Notes: generated by a model from the sequence alone, not told the origin. 64,000 nt of DNA from Isoetes taiwanensis (GCA_021234155.1 JAJEKV010000011.1:3409069-3473068), one strand, 5' to 3'; shown: positions 10,096 through 21,541, counted from the stretch's first letter. Program-made: numbers and translations.

Positions 10096-10284
10096 ATGCA
10101 GGAGACTGGATCTGCCACACGGATTGAACAATTAACTGTCATGTATGGGATTGGAGATAAGATCATTGATCTTGACCTGTCAGACCAACCCTCTATCCTG
10201 GTTTGCCTCGTCCGACCTGGTTATGCTGATTCTGCTATCACCATCAAGAACATGAGCATCGACCTACAGCCCCTTGATGAATAG
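10096..10284 (+). CDS. Hypothetical 62-codon frame, divergent from H2A
   Basis: This small plus-strand frame starts 75 bp from the H2A start, on the opposite strand. Its second half (KIIDLDLSDQPSILVCLV, AITIKNMSIDLQPLDE) looks protein-like. An upstream stretch in another frame (RRDEENEDIEEKLTNLK) suggests a decayed longer exon. I do not recognise the family. Confidence 0.25.
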   Translation: MQETGSATRIEQLTVMYGIGDKIIDLDLSDQPSILVCLVRPGYADSAITIKNMSIDLQPLDE

Positions 10285-11112
10285 GCTAAAGCATATATAT
10301 TGTTTTATACATATTTGAATATTAAGTTAATAGATATATTGCAAGTGAAGCATGCCTTCTATTCATAACTTTGCAAATCCTGTTACTGAACCATATCTTA
10401 TTTCTTCCGGATGGCATTAGTCATGGCTTGTGGATTTTAAGTTTCTTCAAAATGTCCGTCGGATCTTGCTGGTGCTTCTTTTGCAAGAAATGTTCCTTAC
10501 TTTCTAAGCTGTGCACGTTTATCAACAGGATTGGAATAAGGGTCAGATGTTAGAATTGATTCTCAATAAGAAATCTCTATTCACAACAAATCACAGCTCT
10601 CTAAATAAAGTCTCACTGCCTAATTGCAGAATCCCTGTAGAAAGTGTTGCCAAGAATCTTTTAAAACCCCTTTCTGAAAACAGTCTCAAATAGCATTCAC
10701 AGATACATATTAGCCTTGAAGTTTCTTCTGGTTTGATTGCAGTCGTTTCACTGCGGCAAGGTTTTCATTAAATAGAGAATCATTAAACTGACCATACATG
10801 CAAAGAATTTGGTGAAAAAAATGTATTAGCACGGGTTTCAGCAATGCATAGAAATTTTTCATGTGTTCATAAAGGACAAAATGGCACAAATGGATGGCAA
10901 TCAAGGTTATAGTTAGCATCCCTGCATGCTGTCATGAATTGACAAACTAATTTGTAATGTACAGGGTAAACGAGAACATAGTACATATGCCGATAATAGG
11001 ATGGGGAACTATCGAAGACACTTATATAATGAGATTAATCGTTCCAGTTTCTCTTGTGCAGATTCCACTCTCTGTCTTTGCGTTTTCAGGCTTTCCAATA
11101 AAGAAGAAAGTT
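10285..11112. other. No gene seen
   Basis: AT-rich sequence with short frames only. Nothing I can support. Confidence 0.4.
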
Positions 11113-11889
11113 CTACAACATAATTATCCCAGGATTCACAATTAAGATGTACAACTTTGTGCTGTAAGTTCTGTAGCTCAGAAACCTCGTGATTAAATGC
11201 TGTTTCTCCAGGATGGGTCTATCAAGAGTTTTCAGAACATTTCTTATCCGTTCCTTGCAAAAGGAAAACAGATCAGACCTCTGCAGACAACTGGGACAAA
11301 ATAACTCTACGTCTAGGCCAAGTTCTTTAATGACACCAGCCTTTTTTGAATTTATTGCACATTCTAAATGGCAAAGATGCATGCATTTGCTACAAGTAAT
11401 AAAGCTCCAATCATCCTTTGGTTTCATGATTCCCATACAGATATTACAGGAACAGCCATAGCAAAATGATGCATTCTTAGAACAGGCTTCACATCTGCAT
11501 TTCGTATGCTTCCCAGCAAAAATGGGTTTCTCGGTTGTTTTTTCTTGAACACATCCCTCAGATGCAAGGTTCATAACTGCTTCTATGCTCTGCTGCGTAC
11601 TAAATATCACGATCAGGTGGGTCCTGGGAATGAGATGTATTTCCTGTAGAATGATTTCTGTAATCTTTCTAGAAGCCTTTTGCAAATCATCTGTTAAAGA
11701 TCGAATTCGTTGTAGCTCTAATAAACACCAGTTTCGTTTGTTTTTGCAAACCCAATGGTTACAAAGTTCTGTAAGTTCCCTCTTTCCAAAGATTGGAGGT
11801 GCATTTTCTTTCCTCAAAATAAAAAAGAATACTCTAAGCACGTTCTCAGGATACTTCCTTAAATTCACAATATCAGACACCTTTGGCAA
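11113..11889 (-). CDS. Oberon/VEL-type PHD-finger protein, partial exon
   Basis: An open minus-strand frame of about 255 codons. Residues ~150-245 form a plant Oberon/VIN3-like PHD region. It has GKHTKCRCEACSKNASFCYG, CSCNICMG, a SFITCSKCMHLCHLECA core (C-x2-C, H-x2-C) and a distal FCPSCLQRSDLF pair, then a helical segment (FCKERIRNVLKTLDR). In plants these proteins act in the nucleus, either in meristem maintenance (Oberon) or Polycomb silencing (VEL). I cannot separate the two from this exon. The N-terminal ~110 residues are helical (RELTELCNHW, LTDDLQKASRKITEIIL). The frame has no ATG at its head and starts after a plausible acceptor (CCAAAG), so an upstream exon is missing or displaced by the palindrome repeat 20 bp away. 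It ends in a stop. Confidence 0.6.
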   Translation of the reverse strand: MPKVSDIVNLRKYPENVLRVFFFILRKENAPPIFGKRELTELCNHWVCKNKRNWCLLELQRIRSLTDDLQKASRKITEIILQEIHLIPRTHLIVIFSTQQSIEAVMNLASEGCVQEKTTEKPIFAGKHTKCRCEACSKNASFCYGCSCNICMGIMKPKDDWSFITCSKCMHLCHLECAINSKKAGVIKELGLDVELFCPSCLQRSDLFSFCKERIRNVLKTLDRPILEKQHLITRFLSYRTYSTKLYILIVNPGIIML

Positions 11890-11909
11890 AAGAAGACGCC
11901 CACTTTATT

Positions 11910-12190
11910 GGCTCCCGAAATTGAGTCAACGTGCCAAGCGGGTTCGCCTGGGCGAAACCCAGAAATTCGCTCAGGCGAACCCACCGGATTCGCCCAGGCG
12001 AACCCGCAGGGGACGTGGCATGACGGTTCGCGGGCGCAATCGCCTGCGTGGCATTGCTGCCGGGTTCGCTTGGGCGAACCCAAACCGCGGTTAAGTGTCA
12101 GGTGGCAGGAGTCAAGCGTCTGGGACCAGCGACCCTACCGGGTTCGCTCGAGCGAACCCATCGGCCAGGTCGGCACTGCGGCGGGACAGG
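11910..12190. repeat. Palindrome-cluster repeat, copy 2
   Basis: Homologous to 9126-9385 and also begins GGCTCCCGAA. It has palindromes at 11940-11960, 11965-11982, 11986-12005, 12062-12081 and 12140-12159 (for example GGGTTCGCTTGGGCGAACCC). Order and spacing of the five units are conserved between copies. Arm changes are often compensated: GCCC/GGGC against GCTT/AAGC type central variants. It lies between the PHD exon and a polyphenol-oxidase fragment. Confidence 0.85.
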
Positions 12191-12284
12191 CCCGTAGGAC
12201 AGAACGGTACAAATGGTCGGCTCCCTACCGGGTTCCCAAATATATAGTCCGCTTCTTCATTCCGGCAGCATCGATCTGTGCCCA

Positions 12285-12525
12285 CAAATTCTTTCTCTGT
12301 AACAGGGGTGTCTTTTGAGACATTGGGCAGGTTCAGGAATGTTTCAAAGGAAACGAGTTGATCTGCCTCAAATGCTATCTCAATGCCCAAAACGATTTCA
12401 TACGTATCCTGCCATGATTGGTCCAGGTGTGGCATTGTAACCCTGGCTTCAAAAATAGAGGAGTTTTGAAAGACTATGTCCTTGGTGGGCTTCCCTGGTC
12501 CATACTCTGGTATGTCAGCTGCCAT
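12285..12525 (-). pseudogene. Polyphenol oxidase C-terminal (KFDV) domain fragment
   Basis: Minus-strand translation from an ATG at 12525 includes KDIVFQNSSIFEARVTMPHL, YEIVLGIEIAFEADQLVSFE, TFLNLPNVSKDTP and EFVGT. This follows the plant polyphenol oxidase C-terminal domain pattern: a beta-strand with a 'GIEI' turn, an 'F-x-VFxNxP' strand and 'EFxGT'. In the full enzyme this region shields the type-3 copper site of a plastid o-diphenol oxidase. No copper-binding histidine domain is present, so it is a fragment. Downstream the frame runs into the palindrome repeat. The assignment rests on pattern memory of the KFDV domain. Confidence 0.5.
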
Positions 12526-12699
12526 GGCCTCTCTGCTAAAAAATTTATGATCTGCTTTGCAGAACGGAAGTGAAAAATGGATGTGTTGTTTGTGCCCAAA
12601 TGGTGGCCTTATAAATAAACATGAAACGTGAACGTAACATAAAGTAGGGCATGCTTCAAAGGATGTCAATATGTTGCTTATTTCTTTCCTTTGCCTCAA

Positions 12700-13126
12700 T
12701 CAAATTTTGCCTCGCCTTGAATCCGTTACAATCTTTTCCCCATAGCTCGACCACCCACTCGTTAACCTTGTTTCAAAAGTAAGTGGAGAATGTAAGGTAC
12801 GCTACTATACTATTTAGAAATTTATGTGATATAGTAGGAATGGCTACATAACATCTGTTGAGGTCACTATCCAAGAGGAGACGCCAATTAGAGTAGGATA
12901 GGATCACAGGCATTCATTCATTCATTGTTTTATATGTTGTTGGGGAATTTAAATGATGCTTACCGATCGAACAAATTCCATGGCAATCCTCAGCAATCCG
13001 AGCCCCTACAAACACCAAGAGGGCTAGGGCAAAGCGACAAAGGAAAAGGAGGACAGAACAAACACCTAAAAAAACCATGGCCATGAAAACCCCTTCATCC
13101 ACGAGAGGCCAATGGACGGATTAATA
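12700..13126. other. No gene seen
   Basis: No supported feature. CATTCATTCATTCATTG near 12911 is a short simple repeat. Confidence 0.4.
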
Positions 13127-13760
13127 GATGCTTGACATCTAGAAGAGGTTAGTGACTATAAGATTTCAATTAGAGAGGCTTCTACGAGGTCTACGATTCC
13201 TAAATCAACAATAAGGGACTGGCAGTATGGCAGGATAACACATAAGCAAAAACAAATTCCCATGTACTAACTTTTGAGCAAAAGGAAGAACTGGTGGCAT
13301 GGCCTCTTGATGACAAATCCAAGTATAGACCCTAAGTCTAGTGAAGGCAAAGATAGCCCAGATGTCTAGGAATGGGAAGATATCTACATTTAAAGTAATA
13401 CTGCATCCAAATGCATGGATGACTACAGAACTCTTCAAGCCATGGCTGACTCATTTTCAAATGAGAGTGCCTGGAGGTGTCTCTTCTGAAAGGCCACATT
13501 TAATCTTCTTGGACGGCTGTAGTATCCATGTTGAATTGGATGTGATATGTGATATTAGCTGTCAAGGATCATGGCATCCATTTTACATTGATTCCAGCTC
13601 ACACTTCTCATAGACTACAGCCTATCAATGTGGCATGCTTTGCCCCATTTGCAACTGCCTTCAAAATAATGAGAGCTCAATTTATGAGGGGAAAGTTGTT
13701 GATCAACATCCTTCCACGTGTGTATGCCGTTGGAAACGTGGATCAAAGTTGCAATCATTT
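13127..13760 (+). pseudogene. pogo/Tc5-like transposase remnant (HTH plus DDE)
   Basis: Plus-strand translation in shifting frames gives a psq-type helix-turn-helix (KISIREASTRSTIPKSTIRD). A CENP-B-like second DNA-binding region follows (FEQKEELVAWPLDD, KAKIAQMSRNGK). The DDE_1 catalytic core comes last: AWMTTELFKPWLTHF, PHLIFLDGCSIH, then HGIHFTLIPAHTSHRLQPIN and AFKIMRAQF. The HTSHxLQP motif is diagnostic of pogo/jerky-type transposases. The D of FLDGCSIH corresponds to the second catalytic residue. Several frameshifts and stops (for example between SIHVELDVI and AVKDHGIH) make it non-functional. I did not find TIRs or TA duplications around it. Confidence 0.75.
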
Positions 13761-15496
13761 TGTATACGTTGAGGTGTTTTAAGAAGATTCAATTGGACTA
13801 TTCAATTTTCTAGATATTTTTGTCTCCAATTATGTCAAATTTTGGCATATAAATGGCAAGATAAAAGAGATCTTCAGATAATGTCGTTTTTTGTTAGTTT
13901 GAGCAGAATATTTCAATTTGGTTCCACGCAGTTTTGTCAGAATAAGTCTTTTTAATCTCTTGCCATTCAACACTTCTAACAGGAGACCAAGTGATATGAG
14001 TTTAAGAGTATTGCCAGATAATGAATTTTCTAGAAATATTGATCATAAATGCAAGTAACTTGTGACATGGAACGAACCTAATATGTATTTAAAATCATCA
14101 TAACTTATCTTCATAGCTTGGTAAAAATTGTCTTTGCCTGCTGGTCATGATGTTGAAACTTGCTTCAGCTAACACATGATGCTGGTCAGCTAAGAAAGGT
14201 AGAAGAACAATATTAGGAAGCAAAGTACATTCTCTAATAGGCTGTACCATGACTATCATAGTTCTGCTTTGATTCCCATACACGGACACGAACTTCAACA
14301 TAATATGTTAAGATGTATCCTTGTACATCAATCACCTAAGCTTTGACAAATTTCTGATTTTTCTAGCAAAAAAGTGGTTATGACAAGCTATAGTAACAAA
14401 TAATTGTTGAGCATAGAATGATACAGAACTACTTTTGCTGACTAGAATATCATAGAAATCTAAAATAGATCTAAGAGAATTGACACCAAAAAGTAGAAGT
14501 TTGAGCTTCAAGAGCATCATATCATACTGATAAGTCAACTTCAAGTTGTGAGGCCTTGGAAAATTGATGTCTTGAAGCACTTGAGCAAGATAAGCATGAG
14601 CATCCATGACTTATTCCTACATCTCTTGATTTCCCACTTGCAAATCTTGCAGAGTTTGTAAAACATGTTGAGACATAAGCTAAAATTGAATGTTTTTGCA
14701 TCTCGAAAGGAGCGACAAGTGAGAATGTTGGTTTATCTAATCCTATTGTTGATTGACACACTTTAGTACCAGCTACATATTTTCTTCTTGCTTGGATGTC
14801 AATTCAACTTCAAAATTTTGAATTTGTTGCTGTAATTGTTCCATTTGTGCTTGAGTGGTAGCAATAATGCAATCCTTGGAGTCCACCATCTGCTTTGAAA
14901 ATTCTCTTGTCATTAGAAAAAATTATTTTAGTTGTAATACATGTAGAGTCTTTGGTTTCTCGAGTAACTGGTTCAGCATACATTGACTATGGGACTATCA
15001 TGCGGAGGAGGCACTCCTTGCGGCAGAACCCCTTGAGGCAAAACATTATAGAGTGCTTGATGAGATATAACATAAGGATTAGCTGTAACTTTGTAACAAA
15101 CGGTAAGTGTTGCGTATAATCATCTTTAATATGGTTAAGCTGGAGTATTAGTTGCCATGTAAAAATAGTAGCCCAGAGCATAAGTATGCCCTTTGTAGAT
15201 AAAATAACTCGATTGAGCCACTTTTTGGATAATGTATGAGTGTTGGATGTCATCATCTTTTTCTTCAAATGGATGGCATAATATGGAGCTATTGCTGCCT
15301 TGATACAATACTGATTTGCTAGTTTATGTATGCCATACTCTTCAAGATCAAATTCTTAGTAATAAAGAGAATTAAGAAATTATAAGTGATGTTTGGACTC
15401 GGTGAAGCAAAATCTAGCTTCACAAACTCAAACAATCCTGCTTTTTCAAGCAACTTAAGAGCTCTATCATTTAAGGTTATGAAAATGAACAATGAT
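13761..15496. other. No recognised gene; possible decayed Q-rich coding on minus strand
   Basis: Minus-strand translations near 14780-14890 (TQAQMEQLQQQIQNFEVEL) and 14350-14600 look like coiled-coil protein remains broken by stops. The segment around 15060-15180 (YALGYYFYMATNTPA) also looks protein-like. I cannot name the family. A retroelement gag is one possibility. Confidence 0.3.
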
Positions 15497-15570
15497 AGAT
15501 AGAATAGAATAGAATAGTTTTTTTTAACGTCCACGGAGACCAATAGGTCATGGGACCCATATAAAACCCG
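15497..15570 (-). mobile_element. LINE 3' end, heavily 5'-truncated copy
   Basis: Three AGAAT units lead into AACGTCCACGGAGACCAATAGGTCATGGGACCCATA, the 3' end (reverse orientation) of the LINE found in longer form at 47372. Homology stops after about 60 bp. The conserved end next to a pentanucleotide tail is the signature of 5'-truncated retrotransposition. Confidence 0.75.
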
Positions 15571-15792
15571 TAGGGTTTACTGTAGGTGAGAATGATGTTG
15601 ATGCCACCATCTTCACCGTTCTACATGATATCGAGCTCATTTCTATTTATACAAACCCACAATAACAACAATTTCCTTGGCTGGTCAATAACCAATCTAA
15701 TACATAGCACTCATGAACTATAAATTTGGAAGTAAGTTTATGGGTGGGTCCGTCACCAATGGTTACATACAGTCTTGGTAATGGTAAAAAAC

Positions 15793-17979
15793 AAGGTTTA
15801 AAATGAAACGCACTTATTTAAGAAGTGCGTTTGAAAGATTCCTTCTGAAAATTTATAAAATTCTGAAATCCCTCTAAAAAGGGCCTTTTTATTATCTTTA
15901 GTCCAAAGATTTATAAAATTGCTCGTGAAAACAGACATTTTAAGAAGACTTAGTATTAAGGAAAAAAACACACACACAAAAAATCCCATTGTAGAGGGGG
16001 AAAGAACTACAATGAAATTCAAAGATTTACTATGGGGCAAATTCGTATGAAGAAATTAGATGCTTTTGTACCTTGTCCCTGAAAATTTTTATATTAGTTG
16101 TTTTAGAAGACATGAAATTTGTTATTTCACAACCATTTTGGCTGAACATCCTAATGGGCCTTAAAACACATTGGGAGGCAGTTGAACAAACTTCTTGAAT
16201 GACAAACCATTGTTTTTGCATCACATAGTATTACAATTACCAATACATCCAAGATATTTTGTAGTTAAGCTGAAGTTTTAGTTGATGATGCAGTATAAAT
16301 TTATACCGAGGATACAAAAGTTGAAGTAATGAAGCCATGTGATTACAGGCCCTCCTTTTTTATTCTCGGAGATGTATTTTTGAACGCACATACCAATCTA
16401 CAACATGGTGATGCTCATGAGATAGTCAATCTCCTTAGCAATGTTGAGCATATTCATCACAATTACGTCATCTCAGAAAGCAATTGGGCACCATGCACAT
16501 TTCTCGGCCAGTGAAGTATTCGTCTTTACCCTTTCCTAAATATTTTGTAAATAAATAGGTAAACTTCTGAGGGGTTGCTACTCCTCGCTCCCCTCTGGAT
16601 AAACCACGTGGTTTCCTTCTAGTCAAACACCTGTGTCACCATAATATTTTGGAGTTCTTTGCCTTTAGTAGCAATTTTTAGTCAGCTCAAGTGAAGTTCG
16701 CATGTATGTAGAGAAAAAAAAGTAGAAATAACAACATGATTCGACTACTTTATGCTCTAATATTGCATTACAAGCTTAGAAATTTTAGAACCGTTTTAGA
16801 ACTTTTTAGACTAAAAAACTAAGAAAAGTGTGTAAAATTATCCCTTATGTGTGTTACTTTAGTAGTTTTCAGTTGCCAAACCCTTTGGCGAGTAAGAAAG
16901 ACCCCAAAAGATTTTACACGATATATACTTTACCTCTGGACTGCATATATATATACATATATATATAAACGTTTTATATATATATGCAATTCGGTATAAA
17001 TTTATACCGTTTCTCCGTATAGATTTATACCGCAAAAGTTCTCTTTTCTTCGGATATATATATGTAAGTATGTATATATATTATTATATATATACACATA
17101 TATGTGTATAAATTGATTGTCTGAAGGTTATCTGCGGTATAAATTTATACCGAGAGAGCTGTCGCGGTATAAATTTATACCGAGAGAGTTCTCGCGGTAT
17201 AATGAGGGAGCTCTCACGGTATAAATTTATACCGTGGGAGCTCTCGCAGTGAATCGAGAGAGCTCTCGCGGTATAAATTTATACCGCTCGAGTCCTCTTG
17301 CGGTATAAATTTATACCGCTCGAGTCCATTTGCGGTATAAATTTATACCATGCGAACTCTCTGGCATGTTATATCCGCACAGCACTACCTATTATGGTAT
17401 AAATTTATACCACCCAGAAATTTATTTTGAAGACGTTATGTCCACGCATTGTCCTCGCGGTATACATAAGTCTATAGCAAGACGGATGAGCAAATAAGAG
17501 CAAGTATATATAAGAGCGAAAGCGTCTTCGACTCCAACTTGGCGCTTCAAAGTGTAAGTTTGTTCAACGAGGCATACTTTCATGTGAAAATGTTTGCTTC
17601 AATGAGGCAATGTCAAAATGTGTTGCATTTTTACGGTTTTGTTCATAGTTTTGTCTCGATTTTGAAAACTTTGAATAAAATACCTTTTTGGCACTTTAGT
17701 GTGCTTGCTGTTTTTTTCAATGTCTATTTTGTTTAGTTTTTGAAAATATTACTATTTCTCAAACCAAACTAGGGGGGCCAAAAAGGGATGTCAAACAATT
17801 TTGAATGGAAGCTAAGTTCACACCCCCCCTCAAAAATGATGCCTAAAATTTTCAAATTGTCACACTTGTCACAAATATACCATGAAAAGGGACCTTTTTG
17901 GGGGGGATTTTAGGGAATCTTTCAAAGATTCCTTTTGAAGTGCGTTTTGAGCAAATTAGTGCGTTTCATTTTAAACTTT
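15793..17979. mobile_element. Non-autonomous long-TIR DNA transposon (Mutator-like?)
   Basis: The left end AAGGTTTAAAATGAAACGCACT (15793 on) is the reverse complement, with one mismatch, of the right end ...AGTGCGTTTCATTTTAAACTTT (to 17979). Looser inverted similarity (GAAAGATTCC, AAAAGG words) runs about 90 bp inward. Flanks GTAAAAAAC (15784-15792) and GTTAAAAGC (17980-17988) match at 7 of 9, compatible with an aged 9-bp target duplication as in Mutator elements. No transposase is visible in the 2.19 kb. Inside are AT-rich DNA and a striking palindrome array (separate entry). Confidence 0.7.
16992..17412. repeat. Tandem array of perfect palindromes CGGTATAAATTTATACCG
   Basis: The 18-bp perfect palindrome CGGTATAAATTTATACCG occurs at 16992-17009, 17135-17152, 17165-17182, 17217-17234, 17269-17286 and 17301-17318. 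Variant copies lie at 17015-17032, 17333-17350 and 17395-17412 (TGG...CCA, still palindromic). A half copy is at 17195. An outlier with one mismatch lies at 16291-16308, in the same transposon. Unit spacing is 30-32 bp or about double. Spacers carry a second palindrome, GAGAGCTCTC. Both strands read alike. It is a satellite-like part of the surrounding element and not a CRISPR array. Confidence 0.9.
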
Positions 17980-20841
17980 GTTAAAAGCAATAAATGCAAT
18001 TTAGCTCTTTGAGACTTAACAACTTCTAGTTTGAACATTGATCAAACTCCTTCTTGATCTGTATTCCTCCGTTCCCAAAGATAAATTGTGAAGTAAGGTC
18101 TTTCAAGAGTTAAAGTATTCAATTGTTGTTGTTTAGTGGGCTGAACCATATAAAGACATAATGTAGTATGCACATGATATGGTTTAATCGAGATCTATTG
18201 ATCAATGATGGCCATAAGTGTCCATCAAAATCTTTCAACCACATAGACCCATTAGCATTCAACTCTTCAATGACGAAATAGATCCAACCAACGTAAAAGC
18301 AAGCTTAGATGGAACTCACATATGATGACAAACATCACAAGCACTGTTTCGAGTTATTGTAAAACATCGACACATCCGTGGTTCCAAGAATTTTAACAGT
18401 TTCAAATTCCTACATTGTAAATAATTGTCATACCGAAAGTGATCACCATTGATCGCCATTTGTAGATTAATTTTTTATAAACCATGAAAATGAGTTTTCC
18501 CTGGACAATCCCAATTCTTAACACTAGACCTGTCCCATGATGGACCATTAAAGGGCATTTTGAAGGTTAACAAAAAAAATCATATAAAGTCAAGAACACA
18601 AAAACTAGCCAAACCCTTTCTAGGAGTTCATATATGGCAGTCATGCTTCACATGAAAAATACACAAAAATGTATCAGCTCCCATTCTTGTGAGTTATGCT
18701 CTAGAAAACCCAAGGGGGACAAGTACCAAAAGCTTCATGTTAAAGTAAAACTGTCTTGACAAAAAGATTTTTTTGATTTTTTTGGTTATAATGTTATTTT
18801 TCTACACGAGATATAGAGCAAGGCACAAAAAACCACATCTCAATTCGAACTCTGTGAAGGAAGATAGAGCAATTCAAACAGGACAGGGTCAAAACTGTCC
18901 TCTGCCTTCTGAGAACCAATACTGGTTCCCAGAAAGCAGTTGTGATATAAAAACAACAACTTTCAGAAGGAGATCAATTTTGAGTCCAAATTTGGCATAT
19001 AAGTAGCCCACGAAGTCCTCCATCCTATAAAAATATTTGTTGAGTTTGAATTTGATGTTTTAACTTTTACTTCTATTTTCAATTTTAGGGAATTTATACA
19101 AATGGATAGCATTGCTACATATGATTCTAGATTGTCCTCCAAAAAATCACATTATGAAAGTTTATAAGGATATGAAACCAATGCAAAACAAGCTTGTGGA
19201 AAGAGCAAAAGACATGGTAAAAAAAAAATCAAAAACAATATCTGTACCTGCCCATTACTGGTCCATAGTTCATTCAAAAATTGATAATATCCTTATGTTA
19301 GTCCAAAAAACTATTCTATTCCATTCTATTCTTATGATAGTCCATTTCAAGTTGAGTTTTGGGACACGAGTAGCTCTTGGACCATTTTGTTCACAAAAAA
19401 TATTTGTTGCTCATTATCTTGAGGATTGTACTAGAATAGATAGCATGAATTATATTATATCTTCCATGTTTGTTCGATATTTGTGCCCTAAGATGTGACT
19501 TTATAAAATCACATCCTCAAAATATCTCCTGTCAAGAAACCAATGCAAAAAGAACCAAGGAAAAATATGAAAAACTTTTACTATAAATAATCAAGATAGA
19601 CTGCTATCTGCAGTCCAGTTGCAGACCATCATTGGTCCAGATGACTGAAAGTTTAAAAATTATTAATGATGCCACTTTATTCAATTTTGACCTCAACTTT
19701 CACATATAGTTTACTTGTATGATTCTCTATAGGACAAAATTAATTGATTAGGTTAGTTTGTATAGTTTAAGGGTAAGGTTGAAGCACAAACAATTGAGAA
19801 TTTATAGGGTATTTATGACCAATTGAACCAACATGGACTTTCACTTACACCTTTCAAAAATCATGTGATCGAAGCTAAAAAGCCATAGTATCATTCTATG
19901 GGGAAAAATGGATAAGGCTAGTGAGAGATATACCCTCTATACAATTAGTCTCGTGGACCATAAATGGTGATGCGTGCTTATATAAATTAAAATCTCAGAA
20001 ATAACATGTTACTTTAATATGCAACTAGACATTCCTATTGCCAAGAAAGGTTTGCATCCATAAAAAATATAATATACATGAAAGATAACTTACATGTAAT
20101 GTTATTCTACTTGGATGACAATGCTTTATAGCAGTAACACAGATATGAAGTTTATGCTAGTAAAAAAATAAGCAGATTTCATGGTATTTTTTTCAATAAG
20201 ACCATACAAACTATATAAGAGATCTCTATATATGTCATTTCTCACATTTTAAACCATTTTAAAGGCATATTTGGGGAAAAGTAGTGTCTCTTTCTATGAA
20301 CCAAATAAGCATATATGAAATGTTATGTGGTCTATTTATATATTATCATGGCTAAACTTCACAATATCCACTTGAATTCATCAATAAACATCACTAGCTT
20401 AATCATTGTGGAGTTTTGGACCTATAATTATAGGGTTGACCCAACTTTTTATGCTCTAATGTGTTAATCCGGCTCTTGTACATCATGTTTGAATTCCAAA
20501 AATTGCATGGTTGCACCCTAATTACACTATATGTAAATTGATAAAAGTTATGTTCTATGTAGATATAAATAGAATGCATCATTTATTGCCCACATGGCAT
20601 TATGGATGGTTGTTATTGGAGCATTTTAACATATACTTTTGTCCAGCATTCTGTATAGTAGATTCTTTTAGTAAATATTAAGGTTAATATGATTATTTAA
20701 ACTCCAAAAAATCATGAAATTATAGCTCGTACAGTTAGCAACTTATGGCCACAAGAATTAAATCAAAACTTGTTATAATGAGAGAGTAACAATTCTTGAA
20801 CCTCAAGCAATTTTTTTGACCACAATAGGGTTTGACAGCTT
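17980..20841. other. No recognised gene
   Basis: Nearly 2.9 kb of AT-rich DNA. A plus-strand frame of 128 codons at 19112-19498 (LDCPPKNHIMKVYKDMKPMQ at its start) is basic then hydrophobic and matches nothing I know. A 27-bp match in inverse orientation links 18518-18550 to 29633-29662 (see findings). Otherwise nothing. Confidence 0.35.
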
Positions 20842-20846
20842 CCACC

Positions 20847-21296
20847 TGTTGAGAAGCATGTCATATAATGTGGACATTCAGGTTAAATCTACCGAGCATA
20901 TATGTTAGAAGGAAATATCATGAATGCTTCAATGGGTACAAGGTAAAACATGATTGATATATTTTCAATGGTTATCTGCAATGAGACGTTTTCCAATGGT
21001 TAGAAGCCTAAAACTGAAATATGGGATATCAAGATTGGACGGTTAGTCATTTTCACAGTATATCGCCATAAGAAAATGGCCGGTCAGTTACCAGGTGATT
21101 TCGATCAGTTGTTTTGGGTGTAAGTGATGCAGTCGGAAAAGCCAGGTTCGGCATAGGACATGTAATACACAGGACTTGTGTATATTGAAATAAGATAATA
21201 GATCTATTGGCTATTGGACGATACAAGTATACTGGTTTAAATTAAATATTCTAGAGCTTGTGATATCTTAGGAAGAATTGTACTTAAATTTCAACA
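20847..21296 (+). repeat. Copia 5' LTR
   Basis: 450 bp from TGTTGAGAAGCATG to AAATTTCAACA. It lacks a 41-bp segment present in the 3' LTR (there from about 28980) and has a few substitutions relative to it. It should carry the element promoter; I did not identify a specific TATA site. Confidence 0.95.
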
Positions 21297-21298
21297 TC

Positions 21299-21310
21299 TG
21301 GTATCAGAGC
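21299..21310 (+). other. Primer-binding site (initiator tRNA-Met)
   Basis: TGGTATCAGAGC starts two bases after the 5' LTR. This is the standard plant Copia primer site, complementary to the 3' end of initiator methionine tRNA. Confidence 0.9.
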
Positions 21311-21317
21311 CATAGCC

Positions 21318-21541
21318 ATGACAACCAGATTTGGTACATCACTTCTTAGTGCCATAGAAGAGTACAAGGGAGATTCAGGATTTCAAATCTGGAAAGAAAA
21401 AAATTTACATGTGCTGGATGTAGAAGGTTTGTTGGATACAATTGACAACTCAACTTCTAATACAGTAAGTGCTGCAACTTCTTCTTCTACAGCAGGAAAT
21501 GTAGCAGAAGACACTAGCAGAATATGTAGCATAATAACAGG
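21318..21541 (+). pseudogene. Copia gag, N-terminal part
   Basis: Starts MTTRFGTSLLSAIEEYKGDS just after the primer site and continues FQIWKEKNLHVLDVEGLLD, in the style of Copia Gag N-termini (x-W-K-x-x-x-x-x-VL). The frame is cut after ...SRICSIITG by the 2.9-kb insert and resumes at about 24424 with ESQVTGAG. Because the insert sits in coding sequence, Gag cannot be made from this copy. Confidence 0.85.

Noticed and set aside
16992-17412. CRISPR array
   Set aside because: Regular ~30-bp spacing and palindromic repeats mimic one. The spacers are themselves repeats (GAGAGCTCTC), no cas-like gene is present, and the DNA is clearly plant nuclear.
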